A DNA stretch of 64,000 bases from Neoarius graeffei (GCF_027579695.1 NC_083579.1:75138998-75202997), one strand, 5' to 3'. Shown: positions 32,716 to 44,534, numbered from the stretch's first letter. Numbers and translations are program-made. The notes: generated by a model from the sequence alone, not told the origin.

Positions 32716-33096
32716 TTAGGATTAATAAAAAAATTCTGTCAAGGTCACCTTGGAAGTATAAGTGTGTTACCCCGATTATAAATTGAAAGTAAATTATTAA
32801 TTAAAAAAATATCAATTTCATTAGAATGTTCTTATTTTCTTGTTACCTCCACCAACTTTGTTAGAGGATATCATGTTTTCGCCTCTGTTTGTTTGTTTGT
32901 TGTTACTTGTGAAAATCGGAGGTTTTTGCAAGTATGTTGATCTGTCTGTTTGTTTGTTTGTTTGTTTGCTTGTTTGTTTGTTGGTGCTCTAGCATTGCCA
33001 TTTCTTGACCAATCTTCACCAAAATGCACAGGACAACTCAGTAGGATCACACAAAGACATCATTAGTTTTTGGTGGGTCAACGCCAAAGTCACCAA

Positions 33097-33218
33097 GGTC
33101 CATCCATTATCTGTAACCGCTTATCCTGTGCAGAGTCGCAGGCAAGCTGGAGCCTATCCCAGCTGACTATGGGCGAGAGGCAGGGTACACCTTGGACAAG
33201 TCACCAGATCATCGCAGG
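33097..33218 (-). repeat. SINE-A 3' half
   Basis: It ends at gatcatcgcaggg and is joined directly to a plus-strand SINE-A starting at 33219, a recombinant junction. Confidence 0.75.
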
Positions 33219-34086
33219 GTGGTGTAGTGGTTAGCACTGTCCCCTCACAGCAAGAAGGTTCTGGGTTCAAGCCCAGTGGCTGACAGGGACCTTTCTGTGT
33301 GGAGTTTGCATGTTCTGCATGGGTTTCCTCTGGGTGCTCTGGTTTCCCTCAAAGACGTGCAGGTTACTGTAGGGTAATTGGTGGCTGTAAATTGACCGTA
33401 GATGTGAGTGTGAATGGTTGTTTGTCTCTATTGCCCCTTTTCCACCAGGGCTGGTTTGGGGCCAGTGCTTAGTTTGGAACCGGGTTTTCTGTTTCCACTG
33501 ACAAAGAACTGGCTCTGGAGCCAGAAAAACCGGTTCCAGGCTAGCACCAACTCTTTGCTGGGCCAGAGGAAAGAACCGCTTATGTCAGCGGGGGGCGGAG
33601 TTGTTAAGACTGACAACAATAGCAAGACCGCGAAAGGCCGCCATTTTTAAGCGACGAGAAGCAGCAGCTGTACAAACGCGAAGTCATCCATTATTGTTGT
33701 TGTTGCTGCTTCTTCTTCTCCGTGTTGTTGTTGCTTCGATGTTCGCGCCAAGGTTTATGCAAACGCAGCGACGTAACTGACGTATACAGTGACGTAACTG
33801 ACGTATACAGCGACGTAATGACGTGGCTCCCCTTAGCACCACGAGCTATGGAAAAGCAAACTGGTTCTCAGCTGGCTCGCAAGTTGAACGAGTTGTGAAC
33901 CAGCACCAGCACCAGCTCCGAACCAGCCCTGGAACTGATTTGGTGGAAAAGGGGTATATGTGTCAGCCCTGTGATGATCTGGTGACTTGTCCAGGGTGTA
34001 CCCCGCCTCTTGCCCATAGTGAGCTGGGATAGGCCCCAGCTTGCCTGCGACCCTGCACAGGATAAGTGGCTACAGATGATGGATGG
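33219..34086 (+). repeat. SINE-A, split by a MITE
   Basis: The head and body are at 33219-33431 and the tail at 33957-34086. Removing the insert and one TAT restores the gtctctatgtgtcagcc junction. Confidence 0.85.
33432..33956. mobile_element. MITE with CCCCTTTTCCACCA termini, 3-bp target site
   Basis: Ends are TGCCCCTTTTCCACCA and, inverted, TACCCCTTTTCCACCA. The duplication TAT (33429-33431; 33957-33959) is 3 bp, as in PIF/Harbinger. The interior has a gacgtaactgacgtatacag direct repeat and no transposase. Confidence 0.75.
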
Positions 34087-34439
34087 ATGTTCCCAATGTA
34101 CAGTAACTCAAAAAGTAGTGAATGGATTTTGATGAAATTTTGAAGAAAGGTGGACCAAGGAACAATTGATTAGATTTTGATGTAAATCTGGATATGTATG
34201 TGTATCCAGGATTTTTTGTGGATATTCTAATATTTGGCTTGGTGGAGGTATACACTCTACCGAGCAGCCTTCTAGTTCCTAGGATCCTGACTACATTTTC
34301 TGCATTTGCTAAGTTTTTGCTTTAAATACAAACCTGTTACTCATTTAAGAGCAAAATTCAGCCATTGCAATTAAAGAAACATAGAAAAAGGAGATATTAA
34401 TTCCTGACATAGGTTACCACATTTTTAATAACAGTACAC

Positions 34440-34645
34440 AGTGGGGTGGTGGTGGCTCAACAGTGAAGGCTCTGGGTTAATGCTCTGAAGATCACGAGTT
34501 CAAGATTCAGCACTGACAAGCTGCCACTGTTGAGCCCTTGAGCAAGGCCCCCAACTCCTTCTGCTCCAGGAGCACTAATGTCATGTATCTTCTTATTGCA
34601 TGTCACTCTGGATAAGAGCATCTACTAAATGTCTGTAATGTACAC
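34440..34645 (+). repeat. SINE-B copy
   Basis: Head gtggtggctcaacagtgaag, middle agctgccactgttgagcc, and tail ggataagagcatctactaaa, a tail shared by several teleost SINEs. Confidence 0.7.
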
Positions 34646-35981
34646 ATGCATCATCTACCTAGATCAGTGGTGTCCAAACTCATCTTTAAAAAAAAAAACT
34701 GGTGTGGCTGAAGGTTTTTAATAACCACCAAACAGGAACTACACCTAATTCTTATTCTACTTGTTTAATCAGTCGATCTTGGTGTTCAGTCTACTATCAG
34801 GTGTGGCTGTTGATTTCTTGGAATGAAACCCTGCAGCCACATCAGCCTGTGTGTGTAATCACCTTAAACCTCAGTCATCATCAACACATTGGGTTATTTT
34901 CACTGTAGTTTACAGTTTCCTACATTACCCACAATGCCACTGGTGGTTCTAGTGGGAGTTACGCTGCAATCCAAGTACTCCAAGTCAATTTTTACAAAGT
35001 TCCACATTCTGGTGCTTCCTCTTGGAAAAACGTGGACACCAAGAGCAAGGTCATATTTGTGTAGCTTGAAGTCTATGAATGAAAAAAAAAAAATATATAT
35101 ATATATATGTAGAAGATCAACCTGAATTATTTCTGTTCAGTAGGTCAACTACTGTATCTTGTTTATCTTTGCTTATGAAAATGATCCCAATGGTCTCATA
35201 ACCTTACTAAAATCAGGCTGTAATCAAAAGACTTGTGTTTTAAACCTAATCATACAATGCTGTTAAAACATCTTTCCTTTTCACAAGACCCAAGCTTCCA
35301 CTATCAAGTAAAGTCAAGTTTTACTGAGTAGTAAATGATGCAAAGGGAAATGTTCACCACCCTATTGTTTTGACGCCAGAGAAATACGTTCACGCCTTGG
35401 AATTCTGAGTTGAATGACCATTCCATTGCACTTTTCCCTGTCAGAGGTTTTTTTCCTCCAAGTTTCGAGTACAATGGATTGCAGCATTAGCTCTTGCTTC
35501 ATCGCTATCTAATGAGTGATGCAGCTGCACTTTAGTCCTTTATCTTCACCTCTTCATCTGTACACTCTGCTGAAATAGATCAGCTTCTAAAGCTTCACAT
35601 TTCATGGTAAATCTATCACCAAGCCCATCACCCTGGTCATGCTGTAGTTCACAAACTGAGACGGCTAGCTGAGTCTCAGCACACAACTCAGTCATATAAC
35701 ATTGGAATTTGGAATACAGCATTTACTGTCTACTAGATTTCTATGTTGAATTTCTCAGTAACGTGACATTGAATGTCACTGGAAAATGGTCAATGAGAAA
35801 AGAAGCTCTTGCTGTTTTGTTTTGGGGACTAAACAGTGAAACTTGACTGCTACTGTGCTAGCAATGTCCTCCAGTGACGTCTGAGTGGCACATAATCACT
35901 AATTTCTCCCTGAAATAACATACACTATATGGCTAAATGTACTGTATATGGACATCTGACCATCACACGCATCTGTTTGTT
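34646..35981. other. No recognised gene
   Basis: Unique AT-rich sequence with a (TA)n patch near 35092. Short frames show no motif. Confidence 0.5.
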
Positions 35982-36042
35982 GAAACCCAGAACCTTCTTG
36001 CTATGAGGCGACAGTGCTAACCGCTACACCATCATGCCGCCC
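35982..36042 (-). repeat. SINE-A head fragment
   Basis: It contains accttcttgctatgaggcga and taaccgctacaccatcatgc, the tRNA-like head only. Confidence 0.75.
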
Positions 36043-36083
36043 CTGGATACAGTCTGGTAATTAAATTAAAAACAACAAAGTTT

Positions 36084-37110
36084 GGTGGCACGGTGGTGTA
36101 GTGGTTAGCACGGTCACCTCACAGCAAGAAGGTTCCGGGTTTGAACCCAGTGGCCGGCGAGGGCCTTTCTGTGTGGAGTTTGCATGTTCTCTGTGTGGGT
36201 TTCCTCCGGGTGCTCCGGTTTACCCCAAAGACATGCAGTTAGGTTAATGTGGGGTGGCCTTGGGCTGAAGTGCCCTTGAGCAAGGTACCTAACCCCTGAC
36301 TGCTCCCCGGGTGCTCTAGTGTGGCCACCCACTGCTCTGGGTGTGTGTGTTCACTGCTTCAGATGGGTTAAGAAGAAAGAAGAAACCTTTATTTGTCACA
36401 TACACACTTCAAGCACGGGCGGCACGGTGGTGTAGCGGTTAGCGCTGTCGCCTCACAGCAAGAAGGTCCGGGTTCGAGCCCCGTGGCTGACAAGGGCCTT
36501 TCTGTGTGGAGTTTGCATGTTCTCCCCGTGTCTGCGTGGGTTTCCTCCGGGTGCTCCGGTTTCCCCCACAGTCCAAAGACATGCAGGTTAGGTTAACTGG
36601 TGACTCTAAATTGAGCGTAGGTGTGAATGTGAGTGTGAATGGTTGTCTGTGTCTATGTGTCAGCCCTGTGATGACCTGGCGACTTGTCCAGGGTGTACCC
36701 CGCCTTTCGCCCGTAGTCAGCTGGGATAGGCTCCAGCTTGCCTGCGACCCTGTAGAACAGGATAAAGCGGCTAGAGATAATGAGATGAGATGAGACACAC
36801 ACTCAGAGCAATGGGAAGCCACACCAGAGCGCCTGGGGAGCAGTCAGGGGTCAGGTACCTTGCCCAAGGCTGCCCACGTCAACCTAACTGCATGTCTTTG
36901 GATTTTGGGGGAAACTGGAACAAACCCACACAGACACGGGGAGAACATGCAAACTCCACACAGAAAGGCCCTCGCTGGACACTGGGTTCAAACCTGGAAC
37001 CTTCTTGCTGTAAGATGGTGCTAACCACTACACCACCGTGCCGCCCAAATGCAGAGGATGAATTTTACTGTGCTTGAAGTGTGCATGTGACAAATAAAGG
37101 TTTCTTCTTC
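36084..37110. repeat. Three-level SINE nest
   Basis: A plus-strand SINE-A-headed variant (36084-36371, with cccttgagcaaggtacctaa) resumes at about 37047 (aaatgcagaggatgaatttt). Between them lies a minus-strand copy of the same variant (about 36372-37046). Inside that is a plus SINE-A (36417-36794), whose insertion went with loss of about 50 bp and no target duplication. The arms 36371-36415 and 37069-37110 are inverted repeats. Confidence 0.75.
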
Positions 37111-37126
37111 TGATTAGAGAACTGGG

Positions 37127-37490
37127 GGGGGGCACGGTGGTGTAGTGGTTAGCGCTGTCGCCTCACAGCAAGAAGGTCCACGTTCGAGCCCCGTGGCCGA
37201 CGAGGGCCTTTCTGTGCGGAGTTTGCATGTTGTCCACGTAGGTTTGCTCCGGTTTCCCCCACAGTCCAAAGACATGCAGGTTAGGTTAACTGGTGACTCT
37301 AAATTGAGCGTAGGTGTGAATGTGAGTGTGAATGGTTGTCTGTGTCTATGTGTCAGCCCTGTGATGACCTGGCGACTTGTCCAGGGTGTACCCCGCCTTT
37401 CGCCCGTAGTCAGCTGGGATAGGCTCCAGCTTGCCTGCGACCCTGTAGAAGAATAAAAGCGGCTAGAGATAATGAGATGAGATGAGATAA
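37127..37490 (+). repeat. SINE-A copy
   Basis: Starts cacggtggtgtag after a G run and ends in atgagatgagatgag. Small deletion in the gggtttcctccgggtg region. Confidence 0.85.
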
Positions 37491-37935
37491 AAAAATGTAT
37501 GTAACTATTTGTACATACAAAAGAAAGAAAACGAGAAATTAAAAAAAAAATAACATAAAGAGCTAAGACATTACAAAACACTGCACATTGTTCGAAAAAG
37601 GAGTGGGAAGAAGTACAATACTTTTTTAATTTCCCACCCCTTTTTAACTACCCCGAAATCCAAACTACATTAATACACCTGTAAAAATATATTCCATATA
37701 TACACTTCATGAATATCTATATAAATATGTAATTACAAAAATAATATATACTACATACCATATATACACTTCATAAATATCTATATAAATATATAATTAC
37801 AAAAATAAATATCTACTACATACCTATCCCTGTAAATATGAATATATAAACTATCCCCATAAATAAATATATACCATATATACCATATACTAAGTTAGTT
37901 CTAATATAACAATATATATATATAAAAAAAAAATA
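37491..37935. repeat. LINE 3' UTR scrap and AT-rich tandem repeat
   Basis: 37495-37700 contains ttcgaaaaaggagtgggaag, typical of fish LINE 3' UTRs on the minus strand. 37690-37830 repeats ccatatatacacttcat...atctatataaatat units of about 65 bp. Confidence 0.5.
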
Positions 37936-37944
37936 ATAATAATG

Positions 37945-38322
37945 TGGGCGGCACGGTGGTGTAGTGGTTAGCGCTGTCGCCTCACAGCAAGAAGGTCCTG
38001 GGTTCGAGCCCCGTGGCCAGCGAGGGCCTTTCTGTGTGGAGTTTGCATGTTCTCCCCGTGTCCGCGTGGGTTTCCTCCGGGTGCTCCGGTTTCCCCCACA
38101 GTCCAAAGACATGCAGGTTAGGTTAACTGGTGACTCTAAATTGAGCGTAGGTGTGAATGTGAGTGTGAATGGTTGTCTGTGTCTATGTGTCAGCCCTGTG
38201 ATGACCTGGCGACTTGTCCAGGATGTACCCCGCCTTTCGCCCGTAGTCAGCTGGGATAGGCTCCAGCTTGCCTGCAACCCTGTAGAACAGGATAAAGCGG
38301 CTAGAGATAATGAGATGAGATG
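37945..38322 (+). repeat. SINE-A copy
   Basis: Complete head to GATGAGATG tail; very few differences from the other young copies. Confidence 0.9.
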
Positions 38323-38494
38323 AAAGAAAATGAATATGTTCTTAATCCTGAGTATCTGTTGTTATTTTGTGAATTCTTACCTTTATAACTTCATTGTAAC
38401 TTAAGGTACAAAACACTTAAGTTGTCGACTGGTAGTGTGCATGAGGTAAGGCTTCGGGCTAGAAAACTAATAGTATACCTAGAAGGGTAATTGC

Positions 38495-38862
38495 AGTAAA
38501 CTTCAAAACTAAAAAGTGGACTAGATGTATATAACCAGTAACTAATAGTATATTTCCAATATGCTATAAAGTATACTTTTATAAACTAAAAAGTGAACTA
38601 GAAGTGTGTAACGAGTAAACCAATAGTATATTTCCAGTATACTACAAAGTATACTTTAGTAAACTAAAAAGTGGACTAGAAGTATAAAACAAGTAAACTC
38701 AGTATATTTCCAGTATACTATGAAGTACGCTTTTATAAACTAAAGAGTGGATTACAAGTATAGAACTAGTAAACTGTTAGTATATAAGTTTACTTGTGGT
38801 ATACTTGCAGTACAAAATAAAAAATACTATTTGTAAACTGAAAGTTTACTTCTCTTAGACTT
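38495..38862. repeat. Tandem repeat, about 77-bp unit, four units
   Basis: aactaaaaagtg recurs near 38507, 38584, 38662 and 38738 (last diverged), with tatatttccagtatact between. The Tc1 element at 38864 landed at its right edge, and aaagtatactttt continues after the Tc1 at 40446. Confidence 0.75.
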
Positions 38863-38863
38863 A

Positions 38864-40444
38864 CAGTGGTGCTTGAAAGTTTGTGAACCCTTTAGAATTT
38901 TCTATATTTCTGCATAAATATGACCTAAAACATCATCAGATTTTCACACAAGTCCTAAAAGTAGATAAAGAGAACCCAGTTAAACAAATGAGATGAAAAT
39001 ATTATACTTGGTCATTTATTTATTGAGAAAAATGATCCAATATTACATATCTGTGAGTGGCAAAAGTATGTGAACCTCTAGGTTAACAATTAATTTGAAG
39101 GTGAAATTAGAGTCAGGTGTTTTCAATCAATGGGATGACAATCAGGTGTGAGTGGGCACCCTGTTTTATTTAAAGAACAGGGATCTATCAAAGTCTGATC
39201 TTCACAACACATGTTTGTGGAAGTGTATCATGGCACGGACAAAGGAGATTTCTGAGGACCTCAGAAAAAGCGTTGTTGATGCTCATCAGGCTGGAAAAGG
39301 TTACAAAACCACCTCTAAAGAGTTTGGACTCCACCAATCCACAGTCAGACAGATTGTGTACAAATGGAGGAAATTCAAGACCATTGTTACCCTCCCCAGG
39401 AATGGTCGACCAACAATCATCACTCCAAGAGCAAGGCGTGTAATAGTCGGCGAGGTCACAAAAGACCCCAGGGTAACTTCTAAGCAACTGAAGGCCTCTC
39501 TCACATTGGGCAATGTTAATGTTCATGAGTCCACCATCAGGAGAACACTGAACAACAATGGTGTGTATGGCAGGGTTGCAAGGAGAAAGCCACTGCTCTC
39601 CAAAAAGAACATTGCTGCTCGTCTGCAGTTTGCTAAAGATCACGTGGACAAGCCAGAAGGCTTTTGGAAAAATGTTTTGTAGACGGATGAGACCAAAATA
39701 AAACTTTTTGGTTTAAATGAGAAGCGTCATGTTTGGAGAAAGGAAAACACTGCATTCCAGCATAAGAACCTTATCCCATCTGTGAAACGTGGTGGTGGTA
39801 GTATCATGGTTTGGGCCTGTTTTGCTGCATCTGGGCCAGGACGGCTTGCCATCATTGATGGAACAATGAATTCTGAATTATACCAGTGAATTCTAAAGGA
39901 AAATGTCAGGACATCTGTCCATGAACTGAATCTCAAGAGAAGGTGGGTCATGCAGCAACACAACGACCCTAAGCACACAAGTCGTTCTACCAAAGAATGG
40001 TTAAAGAAGAATAAAGTTAATGTTTTGGAATGGCCAAATCAAAGTCCTGACCTTAATCCAATCGAAATGTTGTGGAAGGACCTGAAGCGAGCCGTTCATG
40101 TGAGGAAACCCACCAACATCCCAGAGTTGAAGCTGTTCTGTACGGAGGAACGGGCTAAAATTCCTCCAAGCCGGTGTGCAGGACTGATCAACAGTTACCG
40201 CAAACGTTTAGTTGCAGTTATTGCTGCACAAAGGTTCACATACTTTTGCCACTCACAGATATGTAATATTAGATCATTTTCCTCAATAAATAAAATGACC
40301 AAGTATAATATTTTGTCTCATTTAACTGGGTTCTCTTTATCTACTTTTAGGACTTGTGTGAAAATCTGATGATGTTTTAGGTCATATTTAGTATGCAGAA
40401 ATATAGAAAACTCTAAAGGGTTCACAAACTTTCAAGCACCACTG
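38864..40444 (+). mobile_element. Tc1-like transposon, copy 2
   Basis: CAGTGGTGCTTG at 38864 and the inverted end at 40444 are flanked by TA (38862-38863; 40445-40446). Full length at 1581 bp with no internal deletion. The transposase has two in-frame stops. Confidence 0.95.
39230..40233 (+). pseudogene. Tc1-like transposase, two nonsense mutations
   Basis: From Met at 39230 the paired helix-turn-helix DNA-binding region reads ARTKEISEDLRKS, SKEFGLHQSTVRQIVYKW, then GRPTIITPRARR and VHESTIRRTLNNNG. A TAG at 39680 replaces the Trp just before the first catalytic Asp (TDETKI). A TGA at 39889 replaces Arg before ILKENVRTS. The second and third catalytic residues survive (QHNDPKHTS, SPDLNPIEMLW), although the Asp in MQQxxDP has become MQQHND. 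The frame is otherwise aligned across about 335 codons, so this copy decayed by point mutation alone, unlike copy 1. Confidence 0.9.
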
Positions 40445-40466
40445 TAAAGTATACTTTTTATGAACA

Positions 40467-40513
40467 GCTTGCCTGCGACCCTGTAGAACAGGATAAAGCG
40501 GCTACAGATAATG
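40467..40513 (+). repeat. SINE-A tail fragment
   Basis: cagcttgcctgcgaccctgt followed by aggataaagcggctac; no head. Confidence 0.75.
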
Positions 40514-40699
40514 CGGAAGGGTGTTCCTAATAAAGTGACCGGTGTGTTCAAGAAAAAGGGTGCACTTTTCCTTTAAGAAGCCTCTCCATCTTCATTACAT
40601 GATCCGGGTTGGGAATTTCTCATGAGCCCTTTAAGAAAAACAACACGGTGACGTCATGGTACCAGGAACCAATAGCGACACAGGAAGGGATGAGCTGGA

Positions 40700-40815
40700 G
40701 AGGAGTAGCGTGTGTGTGCGCGTGCGTGCGTGCGTGGTTCTCCCCTGAGCGCTTGTGCATATGCTTGTGCATGCGTGTGTGTGCGTGTGTGTGCGTGCAT
40801 GAGTGATGTATGGAG
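40700..40815. repeat. Degenerate (TG/CG)n tract
   Basis: Alternating gtgtgtgcgcgtgcgtgcgt-type sequence, able to form purine-pyrimidine alternation, about 350 bp upstream of the candidate first exon. Confidence 0.7.
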
Positions 40816-41170
40816 TGCGTGTGATGGGATTCGAGCAAAAACACAACGGATCGCAGCCCTGAACTTTTCGGAAGTAGTTTTGTTTTCAGGATAAGTTTTA
40901 GGGATTTAGGAAAGGTGACTGATTGGATCTGAGCTATAGGAGTCTTCCTGCATAGAACATAAGCACACACTCCAGCTTGTCAGACAAGATCTCCTCCAGC
41001 AAAAGTTTCACCTCGGCTCTCAGGGTGAAGATGTCCTCCTGCTAAGCAGAGTTTCCAGCTCACTTCTCTGAAGGCCATAAACAGGAAGAACAATCCGGTT
41101 GATCTGCTCCATCAGCTCAGCTCAGCTCTCCTCTAATCTTCTCTTCTCTCCTCCTCTGCTTTTTCTCTAG

Positions 41171-41424
41171 GGTTTGTTTCTGATCTCTGTTGCAAACCTG
41201 CAGAGGAAACCCTGAGGATCATCTGAGCTCATGGATGATCTCTGAGCTGAATGGCTGCTCCATTCTCCAAGCATGGAAGTGTAGACGGATAGACAGAGAG
41301 AGAGATTTGAATACCAGTTAAATAATAAAAAGAAGAAGAAGAAGAAGAAATCAGGATGCTGAAGACTCTGACCAAAAAGCTCAGAAGACATTCCCTTAAT
41401 GAAATCCACCCTTTCCAGCTTAAG
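41171..41424 (+). CDS. Candidate host first coding exon (5' UTR plus 23 codons)
   Basis: A long pyrimidine tract and tttttctctag form a strong acceptor ending at 41170. ATG at 41356 opens MLKTLTKKLRRHSLNEIHPF and three more residues (QLK), ending in phase 0 at AAG followed by gtaaga, a near-consensus donor at 41425. The peptide is basic, with RRHS fitting a basophilic-kinase (PKA-type) site, and looks like the N-terminus of a cytoplasmic signalling or scaffold protein. I could not name the gene. Three short upstream ORFs (41231-41245, 41251-41292, 41273-41284) precede the ATG, which suggests restrained translation. The surrounding 40.6-41.8 kb is free of recognised repeats. The next exon is not visible in the window. 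Confidence 0.55.
41231..41292 (+). promoter_or_regulatory. Upstream ORFs in candidate 5' UTR
   Basis: Three ATG-initiated short frames (4, 13 and 3 codons) end before the main ATG at 41356. Such uORFs commonly lower initiation at the main start; whether they act here is inference. Confidence 0.35.
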
Positions 41425-41846
41425 GTAAGAAAAGATCATGTTACGATCAATTAGGATGCTTGAATGCTTTAAAAATAACACCCTCATGAACACAACACAA
41501 AATAATAAGTTCATTATTTTTTATTATCTCATCTCGTTATTCGAACCGTACACTCTTAAACGTAGTAAAGGTCCCAAACTTAACTTCTTTGGATCCGTCC
41601 TGGTTCTGTCAAGGTGACACCGTTTTGTACCGTAGACCTGAAAACGTGAAGGCAGGATATATGAGGTACATAATTTAAACCACTGATGGACTTGACTTTA
41701 AAAGCTTATTAACGCTCCAGCACACGCACCTTCTTCGCAGGTGAAGGATCCAACCCTTGATGGTGCCACCTCGGAGATGATGAAAAGTACAGAAAACATG
41801 ATATCGTTTGGTGTTATTTATATATATATATATGCATCATAATTTT

Positions 41847-42024
41847 TTTTTTTTTAAAGATTTTTTTTGGGCTTTTTTCACCTTTATTGGATAGGACAGT
41901 GTAGAGACAGGAAATGAGCTGGAGAAAGATGGGGAGGGATCGGGAAATGACCTCAGGTCGGAATCGAACCCGGGTCCCCAGATTTATGGTATGGCGCCTT
42001 AGTCGACTGAGCCATGACGCCCCC
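41847..42024 (-). repeat. tRNA-derived SINE-E with long target duplication
   Basis: Read on the minus strand: GGGGGCGTCATGGCTCAGTC with A-box TGGCTCAGTCG, then B-box GGTTCGATTCC, and a 3' end with AATAAAGGTGAAAAAAGCCC then poly-A-like sequence. Exact 15-bp duplication atgcatcataatttt (41832-41846; 42025-42039). Confidence 0.9.
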
Positions 42025-42039
42025 ATGCATCATAATTTT

Positions 42040-43663
42040 GATCGCTGTAGGTTGTGAGTTCTGACGCTGTCACAAAATCAGAGCCTATGGTTTAAGAACT
42101 ATGGGTCACCGATTAGTAACGATACAGCACATCCAGTTATGGAAAAGTGGTTCATGTCAATTGTTAAATAATAACGCTATGCACTGCAAGTAGCTACTTA
42201 AGCATTCCACTTGATCAAGCCTTGGTCTCGCACCTGAAACAGGTCTTTGGAGAACCTTTTAAGGTTTGACGTACACCAACAACCATCCAAAGGTACCCTT
42301 GGGAGATTTTTTTTTTTTTTTCTTCTTGTCTATGCCTACTCACATAGCATTGTTTCCAAGTTTATCTATTTTATATCAAGCTACTCGAAAGCTTTTAGAG
42401 CTCGAGCAAGCTCCGTCAAGGGTGGGTTGTACTTCCTTCTCGAAGTTTTATTTTATTTCACCTTTCCTCCTTCCCTCTTTCATTCCGCGAGCTAATTCTG
42501 GCGTAGAGATGGGATGGAAATCTTTATGCCGACCCTCTTTCAGTGAGAACACGAGTGACTAGGGCACAAGGCAAACAGACCTTGTGATGTTTGATGCTTC
42601 TTAAGAAAATGGCTGGCCTGTCAGTGCTTGATACATTCTCCCTTTCCCAAAATGAAAGCCATGGCTCGGTTTCACCAGAAAAAGAAGGCAGCCTTTTTTT
42701 TTTTTTTAATTATAGGCCTGCCACTCCACCCCCTTGAGTAATAAATGTCCTTCCAGGTAGACATGGGTTTCTGTGGTGCGTTCAGCATAGCTGGAAAAGT
42801 GAAACTGGCTGCACACATGCACTTCATGGCCGATTAGCTATGCGTGCCATCGTGATGGAAAGTGCTAGGATGCAGCTGCTCAGGGCCTCTTCAGCCCATT
42901 GTAGGATGTGTTTGCAGTCTTCATGCCATCATGAGGGTGAGAAACATTGGCTATCATTGTCACGCTCGAGTCTGCTTTGTTCAGAAATGACTTCAGCTGT
43001 GACTGTGTTGTGAATGTGTTTTAACCACTAAAGGGAGGAAACATCTTTTCTTTGCAAAATAAGCACTTCGGTACGTGACCACATTATGACATTAGCATAG
43101 GAATACGTGCTTCTCTTGTTCCTGCAAAGTCGATTACTGTTCTGCTTTCCTGCACATGATGCACATGTTCGTTGATCGAGAACTCTTTTGAAAGCCGCTC
43201 AAAGTAAATGCCATCCTATTAGAAAAGGATCATGAATCTCAGAACTGATGTAAGTGCCATTGCTTTGTGCTTAGAAATTCTGTACTGTATAAATTATAAA
43301 TGGAGTAATGCTCGAATGGCCGTGTTGTAACCTTTCGTAATGAATGATTAATTGTGATGTGTAAGTGTCTTGTGTGTTGTAAGAACAGGTTCTGGTTTAG
43401 ACTTTATAGGGAGTGCCATGTGTACTAGTTACGTCTATAATTCAGCTAGTGTTGGCTTAGAGCACTGAGAATTATTTCTTACCCTGCCTGAATGCACTGA
43501 ACACACCCAAACTAGCGCTGCGTTTGCTCAGACTTGGTCATTAAGTGATGGTTTTTAAATCACGGACAATGCTAAGCTTGACAATGCTGTGGCTTTGCAG
43601 GACAGACCTAACCCTCCTGAACCACACATGCATATCATATTTACTGTAATGTTCATGAAAAAG
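42040..43663. other. No recognised gene (possibly intron)
   Basis: Mostly unique, moderately AT-rich with T runs (42308-42321, 42694-42707). If the exon at 41171 is real this is intronic. No coding segment was recognised. Confidence 0.5.
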
Positions 43664-43928
43664 CCTAGCGTCACTATATTACTGAACATTCTGTCCACAT
43701 TCCCTGGATATGAGCAATCGCAAGCTCTGATTGGCTACTCTACTACTAGGATATCAGCTCGTATACCATGAGTAGAGAAAAACAAAATGGCGGCGCGCAT
43801 CAAGTCAGATATCACTAAGTATTTAAAAGAAACAGAAATAGCTAAAAGAATATAGTTGTTTTGTCGTCCCTCTCTTCCCAGTGTCTCCTGTTCCACACTC
43901 CAGCCCAGTCGGTGGCAGTAATGCACCT
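43664..43928 (+). repeat. 5' end of a repeated gene-bearing element (family Z)
   Basis: ggatatgagcaatcg, then ctgattggctactctactac (an inverted CCAAT box) and a short frame MAARIKSDITKYLKETEIAK. The same leader occurs inverted at 53380-53480. Its sequence continues at 45584 after the inserted TTAA element. Confidence 0.55.
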
Positions 43929-44534
43929 TTAAAGTGCTGATGACATGAACATGACTCTATGCAATTTCTTAAATAAACTATACAACATGGCAAACATGTT
44001 AGATTTCTGTTATAATTACGTGAAAAGAAGCTGTTGTTACGCGAATATCCAACTTTTAATTGCACAGCGCAAGAAAACTGGGTCCGTGGCTCGCGGCCAT
44101 GTTGTGACGTCAGCGGGAGAACACGCTGCGGTTCACTGGCTGTTCTACTCTGGTTCTACTCAATGGAAATGGCGCATGAAAACGCCGGTGAACTCTCTAG
44201 TGCTAGCTCTTCCTCTTCTGGGAGTCTAGAATTGTGTTGATCTCCTCCGAATAGAATCTATGATAGCCTACCCTCTTTACCCTTTGCCTCTCGTTGCTAG
44301 GCGGCAGTTACATGAAAGCCGCAAGCTTTCACAAGCAAATACATGACTGATATCACGCCGACTGCAGATGGAAATTAGCTTTTTAGCTATAATCTGGCGC
44401 AAGCCATCTTCTTACTTTTGTAACCAATGACTCTTGTGCATGGTCCCTGTTTCAACTAAACTAAATAAACTAAACTAAACTAAGACTTTATAATTACATT
44501 TATGATTATCATGTAGAATCTATAGCTCTACGTA

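Larger units (their letters stand above)
32838..34280. repeat. Diverged repeat with CCTCCACCAA / TTGGTGGAGG ends
   Basis: tgttacctccaccaactttg near 32843 and cttggtggaggtatacac near 34238 are inverted relatives, and (tttg)n tracts lie inside. Two SINE-A pieces are embedded. Superfamily unknown. Confidence 0.4.

Noticed and set aside
38495-38862. CRISPR-like or satellite array
   Set aside because: Units are contiguous and diverged without unique spacers, and the genome is a vertebrate one.
40609-40970. Frames rich in HTHTH or VCVCV residues
   Set aside because: They are translations of the TG/CG-rich tract.
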